Shown piece by piece: positions 17,113-28,771 of a stretch of DNA of 52,267 bases. The DNA lies in contig JAMOTL010000011.1 of NCBI GenBank assembly GCA_027062285.1, positions 1 through 52,267 on the forward strand, in the 5' to 3' direction. Numbering within the stretch: the first letter of the stretch is position 1; every line of letters starts with the position of its first letter. The position numbers were made by a program, and so were the translations under genes. The notes beneath the pieces were generated by a model. That model was not told the origin of the DNA. It searched no databases and saw only the letters and a program-made list of their open reading frames with translations. This DNA comes from Nautiliaceae bacterium (GTDB taxonomy: Bacteria > Campylobacterota > Campylobacteria > Campylobacterales > Nautiliaceae).

Positions 17113-18477
17113 TTATTTTACTATACCTTTATAAAAGTTTAAAATTATCCCCACAGAAAAAATCGATGTGTTTAATCTTCCGTCTATGGCCTTAATGCGT
17201 CCGCCTGAGATAAAAAAGTATTTATATTTGATACCTATATCGGCTTTTGCCAATAGGCCGCCTCCTACATCTACATTTCCGCCTCCTCCGGCTCCTATTG
17301 CTCCTCTTATAAACAGATTATCCGTAATATCATACTGAGCACCGAACATTCCTACGGCGTATCCTCCGCTGTCACCGTTGTAAGCAGCAGCCGTGTTTAC
17401 GAATAAAGATAGATTGTCTTTTTTATAGATTCCTATATCCAAATTGATTAAATCAAGTCTTTTTGATTCTTTGGTTTTACGGATAGTTTTTGAAGGAAGA
17501 TAAGATTCGGAATAAATTTTAAAATTAAATTTTTTAGGTTTAAAATTTACTAATTTATTTCCCGTCGTAATAAAATTAAAACGTTTTGAGAGTGATGCTT
17601 TGGCAAAAAGGGTTTTTATACCTCCTGGGGCATTCATAAATCCGGCGGATAAGTTAAAAGTTTTGAAATTAGTTTCAGTTTCGATTTTATAAATAAATCC
17701 TCCTTTGGTGTCTACTTCTCCGCCTCCCCCGGCTCCTATGGCTGCTTTTAGTTTTATATATTTGAATTTTTTTCCGGCACCGAAAAGATACTCGGCGTAT
17801 CCGTCACTGTCGCCCTTAAAAGCTCCGGCAGCTGTTAAAAAGGCGAAAAAATTATCGTAATCTTTGTCTATTTCCGCTCCGATTAGAGTAAATCTTTTTT
17901 GAGTTTTTCCGGAAGTTGTTTTGGAATTTATAGGTATATATTCCATAATAAAAGGCGAAAAAGTTATTTTTTCTATTCCGTATTTACCGAATAATTTTGA
18001 AGGTTTATTGGAAAAATATACTTCTTTAAAATTATAATCCATTATAAAACCGAGTTGAGTCGAATCTATTTCACCGTCTTTAAACCAAATATGGTTAATA
18101 TTTAAACCGAGTTCATAATTTTTATACGGATATAAAAATCCGGCATGAGCTTTTAACATTAGACCGCTGCCTTGAGGAGCATGTCCTCCTCCACCGCCTC
18201 CGATAAAAACTCCGCTGTCAACATAGAATTTGTTTATAGGATATTTTATTCCTCCGATTATACCACCCGTAAAAAATCCTCCTCTTTTTCCGGTTACGGC
18301 TGAATAAACACCGATACCCGTATAAAATTTATCAATATAAAAAAGATAAGAAGTTTCAAAAAGTCCCATATGTTCATTATTGAATTTTAAATTTTGAAAA
18401 GAGAGTCTCAGAGAGTTATTTGTAGTTGCGCAAAAGGCAAATGTACACGATAATATAATTAAAAGCTTTTTTAGCAT
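17113..18477 (-). CDS. Exported Gly-rich protein with three repeats, probable outer-membrane or surface beta protein
   Basis: 454 residues with a signal peptide (MLKKLLIILSCTFAFCA). The mature protein consists of three related units of about 100-110 residues. Each holds a run of Gly: G-G-G-G-G-G near 93-98, G-A-G-G-G-G-E-V-D near 248-255, and G-A-G-G-G-G-N-V-D-V-G-G-G near 395-407. Each is preceded by G-D-S-x-G-Y-A or a similar turn and followed by alternating aromatic strands. Strand periodicity suggests beta-barrel or beta-solenoid structure. No known enzyme motif is seen. It lies between metK and metE with its own TATAAT. Family unknown to me. Confidence 0.7.
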   Translation of the reverse strand: MLKKLLIILSCTFAFCATTNNSLRLSFQNLKFNNEHMGLFETSYLFYIDKFYTGIGVYSAVTGKRGGFFTGGIIGGIKYPINKFYVDSGVFIGGGGGGHAPQGSGLMLKAHAGFLYPYKNYELGLNINHIWFKDGEIDSTQLGFIMDYNFKEVYFSNKPSKLFGKYGIEKITFSPFIMEYIPINSKTTSGKTQKRFTLIGAEIDKDYDNFFAFLTAAGAFKGDSDGYAEYLFGAGKKFKYIKLKAAIGAGGGGEVDTKGGFIYKIETETNFKTFNLSAGFMNAPGGIKTLFAKASLSKRFNFITTGNKLVNFKPKKFNFKIYSESYLPSKTIRKTKESKRLDLINLDIGIYKKDNLSLFVNTAAAYNGDSGGYAVGMFGAQYDITDNLFIRGAIGAGGGGNVDVGGGLLAKADIGIKYKYFFISGGRIKAIDGRLNTSIFSVGIILNFYKGIVK

Positions 18478-18498
18478 ATTGATACCTTGAAGTTTTTA

Positions 18499-18509
18499 AT
18501 TATATTATA
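18499..18509 (-). promoter_or_regulatory. Overlapping -10 boxes for the Gly-rich envelope gene
   Basis: Two overlapping minus-strand TATAAT boxes (18504-18509 and 18499-18504) lie 22-32 bases before the start, within the 70-base gap after metE. Confidence 0.45.
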
Positions 18510-18547
18510 TAAAAGAAATAAAAAAGAGAGAAGAAAAGAGGGGTTTT

Positions 18548-20806
18548 TTATTTGATTTTGTTTCTAACTATTTTAGCTGCTTCCACCATATTTTTGAGGC
18601 TTGGTTTAACTTCTTCCCATTTTCTCGTTTTCAAACCGCAGTCAGGGTTTACCCATACTTTCTCAGCCGGCAATACTTCTAATATCGCTTCTATTTGTTC
18701 TACCATCTCTTCAGTTGAAGGGATTCTTGGGCTGTGAATGTCATAAACTCCAGGTCCAATTTCACCTTTATATCCTCTTTCTTTAAAGATTTTAAGAAGG
18801 CTGTTATCACTTCTTGCATTTTCGATTGAAATTACATCGGCATCCATAGCTTCAATTGCGTCCATAATGTCGCTGAATTCAGAATAACACATATGAGTGT
18901 GAATTTGAGTTTCAGGTTTTACGCTTGAAGTTGTAATTCTAAATGCTGTAATTGCCCAATCTTCGTAATCAGCTCTTTTTTCGTTTCTTAAAGGATAACC
19001 TTCTCTAAGAGCCGCTTCGTCAACCTGAATCACTTTAATTCCGGCTGCTTCAAGGGCTTCCACTTCATCTCTGATAGCAATTGCCATTTGATACGCAGTA
19101 GTTCTTTTACTTTGGTCGTCTCTTACAAATGACCAGTTAAGCATTGTAACAGGTCCTGTTAGCATTCCTTTCATTGGTCTGTCAGTCAGACTCTGAGCGT
19201 ATGTAATCCATTCTACCGTCATATCTTTAGGTCTAGAAACATCTCCATAAATTAGAGGAGGTTTTACACATCTGCTTCCATAACTTTGTACCCATCCGTT
19301 TTGAGAGAAAGCAACTCCGTTTAACTGCTCACCAAAATATTCAACCATGTCGTTTCTTTCAAATTCACCATGAACAAGTACATCAAGGTCAATTTCTTCT
19401 TGGAATTTAACGGCATCGGCTATCATTTCTTTGATTTTTGCTTTATATTCTTCTTCGCTTATAACTCCGTTTTTATAATCTCTTCTTAATTTTCTAAGCT
19501 CAGGCGTTTGCGGAAAACTTCCGATAGTAGTTGTTGGTAAAATAGGGTATTTTAGGTTTTCGTGTTGAAGTTTAATTCTCTCAACAAATGGCATACTTCT
19601 GTGTTTGTCTTTTTCCGTTAAGTTACTTACTCTGTCTTGAACGATTGGATCATGGATTTTTTTAGAAGTTTTTCTTGTGGCGATTGCGATTTTATTGCCT
19701 TCAAGCACTTCTTTGTCATATTCATTTAACTCTTCATCTTTTACAAGTTTATTTATCACTCTAATTTCGTCAAGTTTTTCTAAAGCGTAACTGATCCAAG
19801 ATTTAATGTCTTCATCCATTTTCGTTTCATATTTTAATGTATAAGGTACATGAAGTAAACTACAGCTGCTTCCTATATGAACTTTATCATTTTCAACCGC
19901 TTCTGTTAAACCTTTTACAAAAGCCGCTGATTTTTCAATATCGTTTACCCATACGTTTCTTCCGTTTACAATTCCGATACCTACTTCTTTTCCGGCATCT
20001 ACAAGTGCTTTTATTGAGTTTTCACTTCCTGCTACGAAATCTAAAAACATACCTTTAATAGGAGTTTTAGCAAGAACTTCATTTGCTTCGTTTGAATGTT
20101 CGAAATATGTAGCCACATAAATATTTGCGTCATTAGCGAGTTCATTATAGACTTTTTCGAGAATTTCAAGATCTTCTTTCGTAGGGTTCGTTACAAAATA
20201 TGGCTCGTCCATTTGAATTTTAATATTTGGATTCAATTCTTTAAGTTTTGCTATGATTTCTTTATAAACAGGTACCAATTTTTCGATTATAGCTTTTTCG
20301 TCTCCGTTTACGATTTTAGAAAGTTTTACGTAAGTGATTGGTCCTATTATATTTACTTTAGGTTCGATACCTAGTTCTTTTGCTTCTTTATATTCCAAAA
20401 TGATTTTATCGATGTTTGGTTTGAAGTCCATATTAATATCTAATTCAGGTACGATATAGTGATAGTTTGTATTGAACCATTTAGTCATTTCCATAGCTTT
20501 ATGATTGTCATCACCTCTTGCCATGGCGAAATATCTGTCCATACAGTTTTCTATATCTTTATATCTTTCAGGTACGGCATTTAACATAACTGTCATATCA
20601 AGCATATTGTCATAAAAACTGAAGTCATTTACGCTAATCATATCAATACCGGCATTTTTTTGATAAGTCCAATGTCTTTTTCTTAAGTCACTTGCCGTTT
20701 GTTTTAATTCATCTTGGCTGATTTTACCGCTCCAATACGCTTCAAGTGCTTTTTTAAGCTCTCTTTGCTCACCGATTCTTGGGAAGCCCACTACATAAGT
20801 TGCCAT
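18548..20806 (-). CDS. metE: Cobalamin-independent methionine synthase MetE
   Basis: Transfers a methyl group from methyltetrahydropteroyl-triglutamate to homocysteine. 752 residues; two (beta-alpha)8 barrels, the C-terminal one holding zinc ligands in I-H-T-H-M-C-Y-S and V-N-P-D-C-G-L-K-T. G-P-V-T-M-L-N-W-S-F is also present. Own promoter-like TATAAT in the 35-base gap upstream; start ATG behind AAAGGAAAC. No methionine or SAM riboswitch fits in this short leader. Confidence 0.97.
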   Translation of the reverse strand: MATYVVGFPRIGEQRELKKALEAYWSGKISQDELKQTASDLRKRHWTYQKNAGIDMISVNDFSFYDNMLDMTVMLNAVPERYKDIENCMDRYFAMARGDDNHKAMEMTKWFNTNYHYIVPELDINMDFKPNIDKIILEYKEAKELGIEPKVNIIGPITYVKLSKIVNGDEKAIIEKLVPVYKEIIAKLKELNPNIKIQMDEPYFVTNPTKEDLEILEKVYNELANDANIYVATYFEHSNEANEVLAKTPIKGMFLDFVAGSENSIKALVDAGKEVGIGIVNGRNVWVNDIEKSAAFVKGLTEAVENDKVHIGSSCSLLHVPYTLKYETKMDEDIKSWISYALEKLDEIRVINKLVKDEELNEYDKEVLEGNKIAIATRKTSKKIHDPIVQDRVSNLTEKDKHRSMPFVERIKLQHENLKYPILPTTTIGSFPQTPELRKLRRDYKNGVISEEEYKAKIKEMIADAVKFQEEIDLDVLVHGEFERNDMVEYFGEQLNGVAFSQNGWVQSYGSRCVKPPLIYGDVSRPKDMTVEWITYAQSLTDRPMKGMLTGPVTMLNWSFVRDDQSKRTTAYQMAIAIRDEVEALEAAGIKVIQVDEAALREGYPLRNEKRADYEDWAITAFRITTSSVKPETQIHTHMCYSEFSDIMDAIEAMDADVISIENARSDNSLLKIFKERGYKGEIGPGVYDIHSPRIPSTEEMVEQIEAILEVLPAEKVWVNPDCGLKTRKWEEVKPSLKNMVEAAKIVRNKIK

Positions 20807-20826
20807 TTGTTTCCTTTTTTGCCGAA

Positions 20827-20832
20827 ATTATA
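20827..20832 (-). promoter_or_regulatory. -10 box for metE
   Basis: Minus-strand GATATAAT 20 bases before the start codon, in the only spacer between metE and the operon upstream. Leader would be about 15 bases. Confidence 0.45.
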
Positions 20833-20841
20833 TCAAAAAAA

Positions 20842-21924
20842 CTATCTTACTTCTTTAAATGCTCCGTTTATTATTTGATAAAGTTTTATTTTATATAAAA
20901 TTTGATTATCAAAAATATAAGTTTTAAAATCATTCATATAAAAATTTTCTTCCCCGGTTTGATTATTGTATATTTTATTCAATAATATATTTGAAGCATA
21001 ATTTAACCAGTTGTATTTTATATCCGTATTAATAATAAGATTATAATCTTCTATTAATAAAGGCGGATGAATTATTGAATTGGCGATTATAAGTTTTTTA
21101 ACGTCATCCGGTTGGGTGATTCCTATTAAAAGAGGATCATAGTTAATTTGAGAAGCCAGTTGAAGTTTCGTTTCAAGTTCGTAATATGTTATTTTTGATA
21201 ACACCTGAGCTGTTTTTGCCGTTCTTGTGTTAAAAAATACAAAACTGTTATTGAGGTCATTGTAATTAATGTTTGGATATTCGTACGGAATTATCGTTAA
21301 GTTTAGTTCGTTTTCATATTTAAAGAGTTTGTTTGAGAGATTGGTGTTTTCATTAATAGAGATTGCTTTATTATCATCAATAAATTCTGCTAACTTATTT
21401 ATCTGTTCTTTATAATCAATGCCTCCGAAGTAAAGATTAGTGGTGTTTGTTTCGATTTCTTTTTTATTAAAAATAGGAATATAAAATTTTGAATTATTAT
21501 ATTCACTTAAATTTTGAATATATTTTTTATTCAGTGAATAAATGATAGTGTCATTACATTCGCCGTTGATTTTTTCAATACTTTCATTAATATCAAAAAC
21601 TTTTAATTCATAATCAACATCTTTATAAATTAAATAAGCGTTTAAAGAATTGATAATAGAAGGGACAAATTTAAAGAATCTTTTTTTATTTATAACTACA
21701 CAAACTTTTACATGAGGTTTTAAAGATACGAAGTTGTCTTCCAGTACTATTTCTTCTTCTTTTATTGTTTCGTTGTTATCAAAAACCGATTTCGTTTCAC
21801 TGTTTTTTGTTGAATTTATTTCGCTTGTATTAGTATCCGGGATATTGAAAACAGGTGTTTCATAATATAGACTTTCTTGAGCGAATAATAACAATCCGAT
21901 TAAAATTGCCGCTACTTTTTTCAT
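20842..21924 (-). CDS. Exported protein with periplasmic-binding-like fold
   Basis: 360 residues with a signal peptide (MKKVAAILIGLLLFAQ), a low-complexity Asn/Thr/Glu linker to about residue 65, and then repeated strand-helix units typical of type I periplasmic binding folds (V-K-V-C-V-V-I opening, L-Y-F-G-G-I-D-Y, and P-L-L-I-G-I-T-Q-P near the end). Its start overlaps the udg stop by four bases. A lipid- or cell-wall-related sensor of the LpoA type is one thought, but no specific motif supports this. Found last in the COG3400-aroB-mscS-udg operon. Confidence 0.62.
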   Translation of the reverse strand: MKKVAAILIGLLLFAQESLYYETPVFNIPDTNTSEINSTKNSETKSVFDNNETIKEEEIVLEDNFVSLKPHVKVCVVINKKRFFKFVPSIINSLNAYLIYKDVDYELKVFDINESIEKINGECNDTIIYSLNKKYIQNLSEYNNSKFYIPIFNKKEIETNTTNLYFGGIDYKEQINKLAEFIDDNKAISINENTNLSNKLFKYENELNLTIIPYEYPNINYNDLNNSFVFFNTRTAKTAQVLSKITYYELETKLQLASQINYDPLLIGITQPDDVKKLIIANSIIHPPLLIEDYNLIINTDIKYNWLNYASNILLNKIYNNQTGEENFYMNDFKTYIFDNQILYKIKLYQIINGAFKEVR

Positions 21925-22565
21925 AGCATACTCTTTATAAGCAAAAAGTCTTTATAAGCTTCTTTTTTTGCACTCGGATTTCTTAATAAATAACTCGGAT
22001 GATATGTCGGTATCACTTTTTTTCCTTTATATTCGAATATTTGACCTCTGACTTTACTAATCGGCATATCGGTATTTAAAAGATACATAAAAGCCGTTTT
22101 GCCAAGACATACTAAAATTTCAGGATTTATTATATCAATTTGTTTTAATAAATAAGGTTTGCATGTCTCCGCTTCTTCAATTGTAGGAACCCTGTTATTA
22201 GGAGGACGGCATTTAACGATATTCGATATATAAACGTCTTCTCTTTTTAATTCCAATACGTTTTCAATTATTTTAGTCAAAAGTTTACCTGCTCGTCCTA
22301 CAAAGGGACGTCCAGTTTTATCTTCCATTTCTCCCGGTCCTTCTCCTATAAACATTAATTTGGCTTTCGGGTTTCCTTCCCCGAATACCACGTTTGTTCT
22401 GGTCTTTGCTAAATCACAAAGAGTACATGTTTTGCATATTTTTTCCAGTTCTTTAAGTTCGTTTGGCATATCTATTTTTCTTTCTTGAGAAGTAAAACCT
22501 TCGAAATAATCTATCCCCGATTCTTTTAATTTATAAAGATATTTTAATTTAAGAAGGTTTTTCAT
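21921..22565 (-). CDS. Family 4 (Fe-S) uracil-DNA glycosylase
   Basis: Removes uracil from DNA, a frequent lesion when cytosine deaminates at elevated temperature. 214 residues with G-E-G-P-G-E near 72-77, four Cys for a [4Fe-4S] cluster (C-K-T-C near 44-47, K-C-R-P-P and E-T-C-K-P) and the active-site H-P-S-Y-L-L-R. Family 4 enzymes are common in thermophiles and also occur in mesophiles. AAGGAT precedes its ATG, which lies 17 bases inside the end of mscS. Confidence 0.87.
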   Translation of the reverse strand: MKNLLKLKYLYKLKESGIDYFEGFTSQERKIDMPNELKELEKICKTCTLCDLAKTRTNVVFGEGNPKAKLMFIGEGPGEMEDKTGRPFVGRAGKLLTKIIENVLELKREDVYISNIVKCRPPNNRVPTIEEAETCKPYLLKQIDIINPEILVCLGKTAFMYLLNTDMPISKVRGQIFEYKGKKVIPTYHPSYLLRNPSAKKEAYKDFLLIKSML

Positions 22566-24072
22566 AACTATCCTTCGGAGGCAGTTTAGGAAGACTTTTT
22601 GATTCTTCCATATTTATTTCGCCTTTAATACTATACGTAGGATAAGCTATTTTTATGTCTTCTTCTTTTAAGAAAGCCTCTAAAATTTCGGAAGATATAG
22701 TGCTTCTTAAGTTAAGAGGTGCGTAATTGTTTAAATACCAACAGCTTATTCTTATTCCGTTTTCTTCTATAAACGTATATACTCTCGGTTCCACATTGGC
22801 ATTTTTTATATGATAGATCGCTTTTAATTTTTTCATTCTTCTTTTAGTAATATCCGTATAACCTTTCGAGTATTTATTTACTATTTCTTTAGCGAGATAA
22901 ACCGCTTTTTTATAGTTGCTGTCAAATGTGATGGTAATATCTATACCGTCCCATACGGTAGAAAGACCATGGTGTGTGTAATTGAAAATAGGATGGGTGA
23001 ATATTACGTTGTTGGGAATAAAAACAATTCTTCCCGCTCTTCTGTTATAAAGATATGTTGTAAGAGTTACGTCTTCATAAATAGCTATTTTGGTAGGCGT
23101 TATGTCTATTACGTCTCCTACTATTCTTACCTGACCGTTTTGCATGTAAATTTTAATTCTATCACCCACTTTAAAACTTCCGCTGGTCATAATAACAAAC
23201 CAGCCGAAAATATTCATAAACCAGTCTTTCATCGCAATAGCGATACCGGCTGAGGCAAATCCCAAAATGGTAATTAAATAAGTCGCGTTGTTTATGTAAA
23301 AGAACGAAATTATTAAGATTATTACGGTTATATTGATAAAGTTTAAGATTTTATTTATTATATAAACGCTTTCGTCTTTTACGTATTTTCTGACTGCTAT
23401 TTTTATAAAAGTAAATATTAAAATACTTATGGCAATGGAAAATGCCAGATAAATGAGTTTGTTTATTTCTTTTTGAATGGCGTAATTTATTTTTTGAATA
23501 TAAATTTCCGCTTGTGTTTTTAAAGTTTTTAATTTTGTTTTATATACGCTGTCGATAGTTTGAAAATCAGTAATTAATTTTTCTAATTCCGGGTCTTTTT
23601 TACCTTCTTTATCTAAAAGTTCTTTTAATTTCAGTAATGATTCATAAGTTTTATGAAAATTTTCATAATTTTCTTCGTTTTGCTTTATTATTGTTTTTAT
23701 TTCTTTTTCATAATTTATTCCGCTTAAAATGCCGAAAGGATTTTTGATTTCGGGAGGAGGAGGTAACTCTTTTAATTTTATAATCGTGTCAAAAATATTT
23801 TTATTTTTTTTTAAAAGTTCCAGTTCTGTTTGAACGCTTAATAGTTTTTCTTTGTATTTTTTGGGATTGATTCTGGCGAGTCTTTTATATTTTTTTAGAG
23901 ATTCTTCCAGTTTTTTGTAATTAAGATATGATTGATAATTGAGATAGAATTCGTTTTTTTTAAGGGATTTTCGTATTTGTTGAATTTGAGTGTTGATTTG
24001 ATTTTGTATTAATGTTTTATTCTCTTCGGCAAATAAAAATAGAGCCAAAAAAAGAATAACAACTATTCTCAT
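22549..24072 (-). CDS. MscS-family mechanosensitive ion channel
   Basis: 507 residues. A signal-like N-terminus is followed by a long charged coiled-coil region (about 20-205), then membrane helices around 206-300 and the MscS pore and beta domain: G-F-A-S-A-G-I-A-I-A-M-K-D, F-K-V-G-D-R-I, F-I-P-N-N-V-I. Opens under membrane tension to release solutes. It overlaps aroB by four bases (ATGA). The same aroB-mscS order occurs in Campylobacter. Confidence 0.9.
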   Translation of the reverse strand: MRIVVILFLALFLFAEENKTLIQNQINTQIQQIRKSLKKNEFYLNYQSYLNYKKLEESLKKYKRLARINPKKYKEKLLSVQTELELLKKNKNIFDTIIKLKELPPPPEIKNPFGILSGINYEKEIKTIIKQNEENYENFHKTYESLLKLKELLDKEGKKDPELEKLITDFQTIDSVYKTKLKTLKTQAEIYIQKINYAIQKEINKLIYLAFSIAISILIFTFIKIAVRKYVKDESVYIINKILNFINITVIILIISFFYINNATYLITILGFASAGIAIAMKDWFMNIFGWFVIMTSGSFKVGDRIKIYMQNGQVRIVGDVIDITPTKIAIYEDVTLTTYLYNRRAGRIVFIPNNVIFTHPIFNYTHHGLSTVWDGIDITITFDSNYKKAVYLAKEIVNKYSKGYTDITKRRMKKLKAIYHIKNANVEPRVYTFIEENGIRISCWYLNNYAPLNLRSTISSEILEAFLKEEDIKIAYPTYSIKGEINMEESKSLPKLPPKDSYEKPS

Positions 24073-25094
24073 TGGCTGAACTTTTTTAAAACTTTCATAA
24101 CTTTATCTTTTTCGATATCTTTTACTATTTTGTATCGGCCGATTTTTTCCGGAATTATGAATTTAATTTTATTATCGGACGTTTTTTTATCAAGAAAGAA
24201 ATGTTCGTAAAACTCTTCAGGATCTTTTATTTTAAAATCAGTCGGAAGATTGTATTTTTGCAATACATTTTTTATTTCTGCCGCTTCTTTTTCACTCAAT
24301 AATCCGAGTTCGTGTGATAGTTCGTTTGCCATTACCATTCCAATTGCCACTGCTTCTCCGTGTAAATATTTTTTATAATCGGTCAGATTTTCTATTACGT
24401 GTCCGAAAGTATGACCGTAATTTAAAACGCTTCTAACACCCTTTTCTTTTTCGTCCTGATTTACCACTTCTGCTTTTAACTCTACAGCTCTTTTAATCAT
24501 TTCTTCAATACTTAAAGTTCCTTTTTTTATTTTATCAAAAAATTCTTTATCGAACATTACCGCCATTTTTATTATTTCGGCCATTCCCGCAGCAAATTCT
24601 CTTTTTGGGAGGGTTGAGAGAAAATGCGTATCAATATATACGGCTTCTGGTTGATAAAAACTGCCTATAAGGTTTTTACCATACTTATTGTTTATTCCCG
24701 TTTTACCGCCCACTGAACTGTCTACCATGGCAAGAAGGGTTGTTGGGATTTGTATAAATTCAATGCCTCTTAAAAAAATACTTGCAGCAAATCCGGTCAT
24801 GTCTCCTATAACTCCTCCTCCAAAAGCTATAAGGGTGGAATTTCTGTCGAATTTTGCATCGAAAAGTCTATTAAGAGCGTATTCAATACTTTGCCAGTTT
24901 TTATACTCTTCTCCGTCAGGCAGGGTAATGATATGAAGTTCTTTTGCTTTTAATCTGTTTGTTAAATAATTAATATGAAGACCGCTGACTTTCGGGTTTG
25001 TAATGATTGCTACTTTTTTATCAAGTGTAATTTTAGGAAGTTTATCGATAATTATGTCATATGTTTTATTTGGTGTATTAACCGTTACTTTCAT
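24069..25094 (-). CDS. aroB: 3-dehydroquinate synthase
   Basis: Second step of the shikimate pathway, converting DAHP to 3-dehydroquinate using NAD and a metal. 341 residues from the start chosen, the ATG at 25094, which has AAAGGAT at good spacing; the ATG six bases earlier is too close to that site. Motifs: G-G-G-V-I-G-D-M-T-G-F-A-A, D-S-S-V-G-G-K-T-G-I-N and N-Y-G-H-T-F-G-H with a metal-binding His. Confidence 0.95.
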   Translation of the reverse strand: MKVTVNTPNKTYDIIIDKLPKITLDKKVAIITNPKVSGLHINYLTNRLKAKELHIITLPDGEEYKNWQSIEYALNRLFDAKFDRNSTLIAFGGGVIGDMTGFAASIFLRGIEFIQIPTTLLAMVDSSVGGKTGINNKYGKNLIGSFYQPEAVYIDTHFLSTLPKREFAAGMAEIIKMAVMFDKEFFDKIKKGTLSIEEMIKRAVELKAEVVNQDEKEKGVRSVLNYGHTFGHVIENLTDYKKYLHGEAVAIGMVMANELSHELGLLSEKEAAEIKNVLQKYNLPTDFKIKDPEEFYEHFFLDKKTSDNKIKFIIPEKIGRYKIVKDIEKDKVMKVLKKFSQ

Positions 25095-26490
25095 TGTCAT
25101 CCTTTATTGGAATTAAAAATTGATTGAATTTGTCAAGCAGTACGTATGACTCCTCGATTTTAGGGAAGAGATATTGCCATATTTTTGCTCTTGGCGGTTT
25201 TGGAAAAGATTCTATAAGACAGATGTTTTTTTCTTTTTTTAATAGTGTTATGGGATTTTCTTTCGATGAAATAAATTCAACCTGGGTGAAGTTAAAGTTT
25301 TTAGCCAGGTGTCTTAAATATTCTATCGCTTCGGTATGGGAATTTTCCGGATCAATGTCAAAGAATTTAATTTTTAATCCGAGCTGGTAAGAAAGGTCAA
25401 AAATAACCGATGCGATTTTAGTGATGTATTTATCGTTTAGAACTACTGCTAAGGCTCCGCATTTTTTTATCGATTCGTTTCCTAATTTAAGTATCGGTTT
25501 TTTTATTTCAAAAAATGTTTTGACATATTTGTAGAATAATTTATTTATTGTGATAATAAGACCTATGTTAAGACGTTTATTGTCTTCTATCAAAATTTCT
25601 TTATAATCCGATTTTTTATATTCGGTTTCAATGTCAATTTTAGAGAATTTGTAAAGTTTGTAAATTCTTAAAGCCTTAGTGTTTGGATTTATTATTTTAA
25701 TAATAAGTCTTTTATGTTTTAATTTTCTATGTAGATGTAAAGCGGCTTTTAATGTTTTTGATATTTCCGATTGATCCATCGTTTTCATATCCAAAATTAC
25801 ATATATATTTTGTCCGTAAGGTTGAGGGAATGCTCCTATGTTACTTTTAATCTGGTTGAAAATTTCTTTTAATCTTTGTGGATGCCCTATTAAAATAAGC
25901 TTATCATTGGGAAGAATCAATGTGTCTTTATTGACGAGTTTTAGTTCGTTGTTTCTGTATATTGCTGCAACTTTTACGCCATATCTGTTGAAAATAGAAG
26001 TCTGTTTATAAGCAAAAGGAGAATGAGGAGGTACCTCAACTTCCATTATTTCACCGATTCCAAGTCCTATATCTCTTGCGTATAAAGGGACGTTTGGCAA
26101 GAAGTCTATAACTTTATTGGTAATAATTTCCGGTATGTCGATTATTTCTATATTGTTTATATCAGGAATTTCAAATTCGAGCCAGAATTTAATAAAAAGA
26201 ATAGGGGTTTTATAATATTTGATTTTTTTAAGTACGAATTGAGCTTCTTTTTTATTTTTGATAAAGACTATAATTTTATTAAAATCTTTTCTCAAAAGCT
26301 GCTTATATAATTCAAAAGCATAAAAATTTATTTTATAAAAAAATAAATTTTCTTTTTCTTCAAAACCGTTTTTTATTTCGTCATCTTCGTAAATGATATG
26401 AAATTCGCCAAGATTTAGATATTGCTCGCTTATTTTTTGTATTAAAAGTTTTGATTCTTGTGCCCCGGCGAATATTAAAATTTTATTCAA
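25078..26490 (-). CDS. COG3400-type protein with TrkA-C (RCK_C) domain
   Basis: 470 residues without clear membrane helices. An N-terminal Rossmann-like region (I-L-I-F-A-G-A-Q-E-S), then an RCK_C-like segment around 150-215 (E-V-E-V-P-P-H-S-P-F, N-D-K-L-I-L-I-G), and a second alpha/beta half. TrkA-C domains sense ligands in K+ transport and channel proteins, but no channel is adjacent except MscS. The TTG start has AAAAGGG upstream. It keeps the Campylobacterota order tgt / COG3400 / aroB / mscS. Precise role not known. Confidence 0.7.
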   Translation of the reverse strand: MNKILIFAGAQESKLLIQKISEQYLNLGEFHIIYEDDEIKNGFEEKENLFFYKINFYAFELYKQLLRKDFNKIIVFIKNKKEAQFVLKKIKYYKTPILFIKFWLEFEIPDINNIEIIDIPEIITNKVIDFLPNVPLYARDIGLGIGEIMEVEVPPHSPFAYKQTSIFNRYGVKVAAIYRNNELKLVNKDTLILPNDKLILIGHPQRLKEIFNQIKSNIGAFPQPYGQNIYVILDMKTMDQSEISKTLKAALHLHRKLKHKRLIIKIINPNTKALRIYKLYKFSKIDIETEYKKSDYKEILIEDNKRLNIGLIITINKLFYKYVKTFFEIKKPILKLGNESIKKCGALAVVLNDKYITKIASVIFDLSYQLGLKIKFFDIDPENSHTEAIEYLRHLAKNFNFTQVEFISSKENPITLLKKEKNICLIESFPKPPRAKIWQYLFPKIEESYVLLDKFNQFLIPIKDDNESNG

Positions 26491-26509
26491 ACAGTCCCTT
26501 TTTTCCAGA

Positions 26510-26515
26510 ATTATA
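26510..26515 (-). promoter_or_regulatory. -10 box for the COG3400-aroB-mscS operon
   Basis: Minus-strand GATATAAT in the divergent gap with tgt, 20 bases before the start codon. Confidence 0.45.
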
Positions 26516-26533
26516 TCATATGTTTTATTTTAG

Positions 26534-28770
<2,237 letters not shown>

Positions 28771-28771
<1 letters not shown>

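Noticed and set aside
20807-20841. SAM or methionine riboswitch upstream of metE
   Set aside because: The spacer is only 35 bases and contains the promoter; no room for an aptamer.
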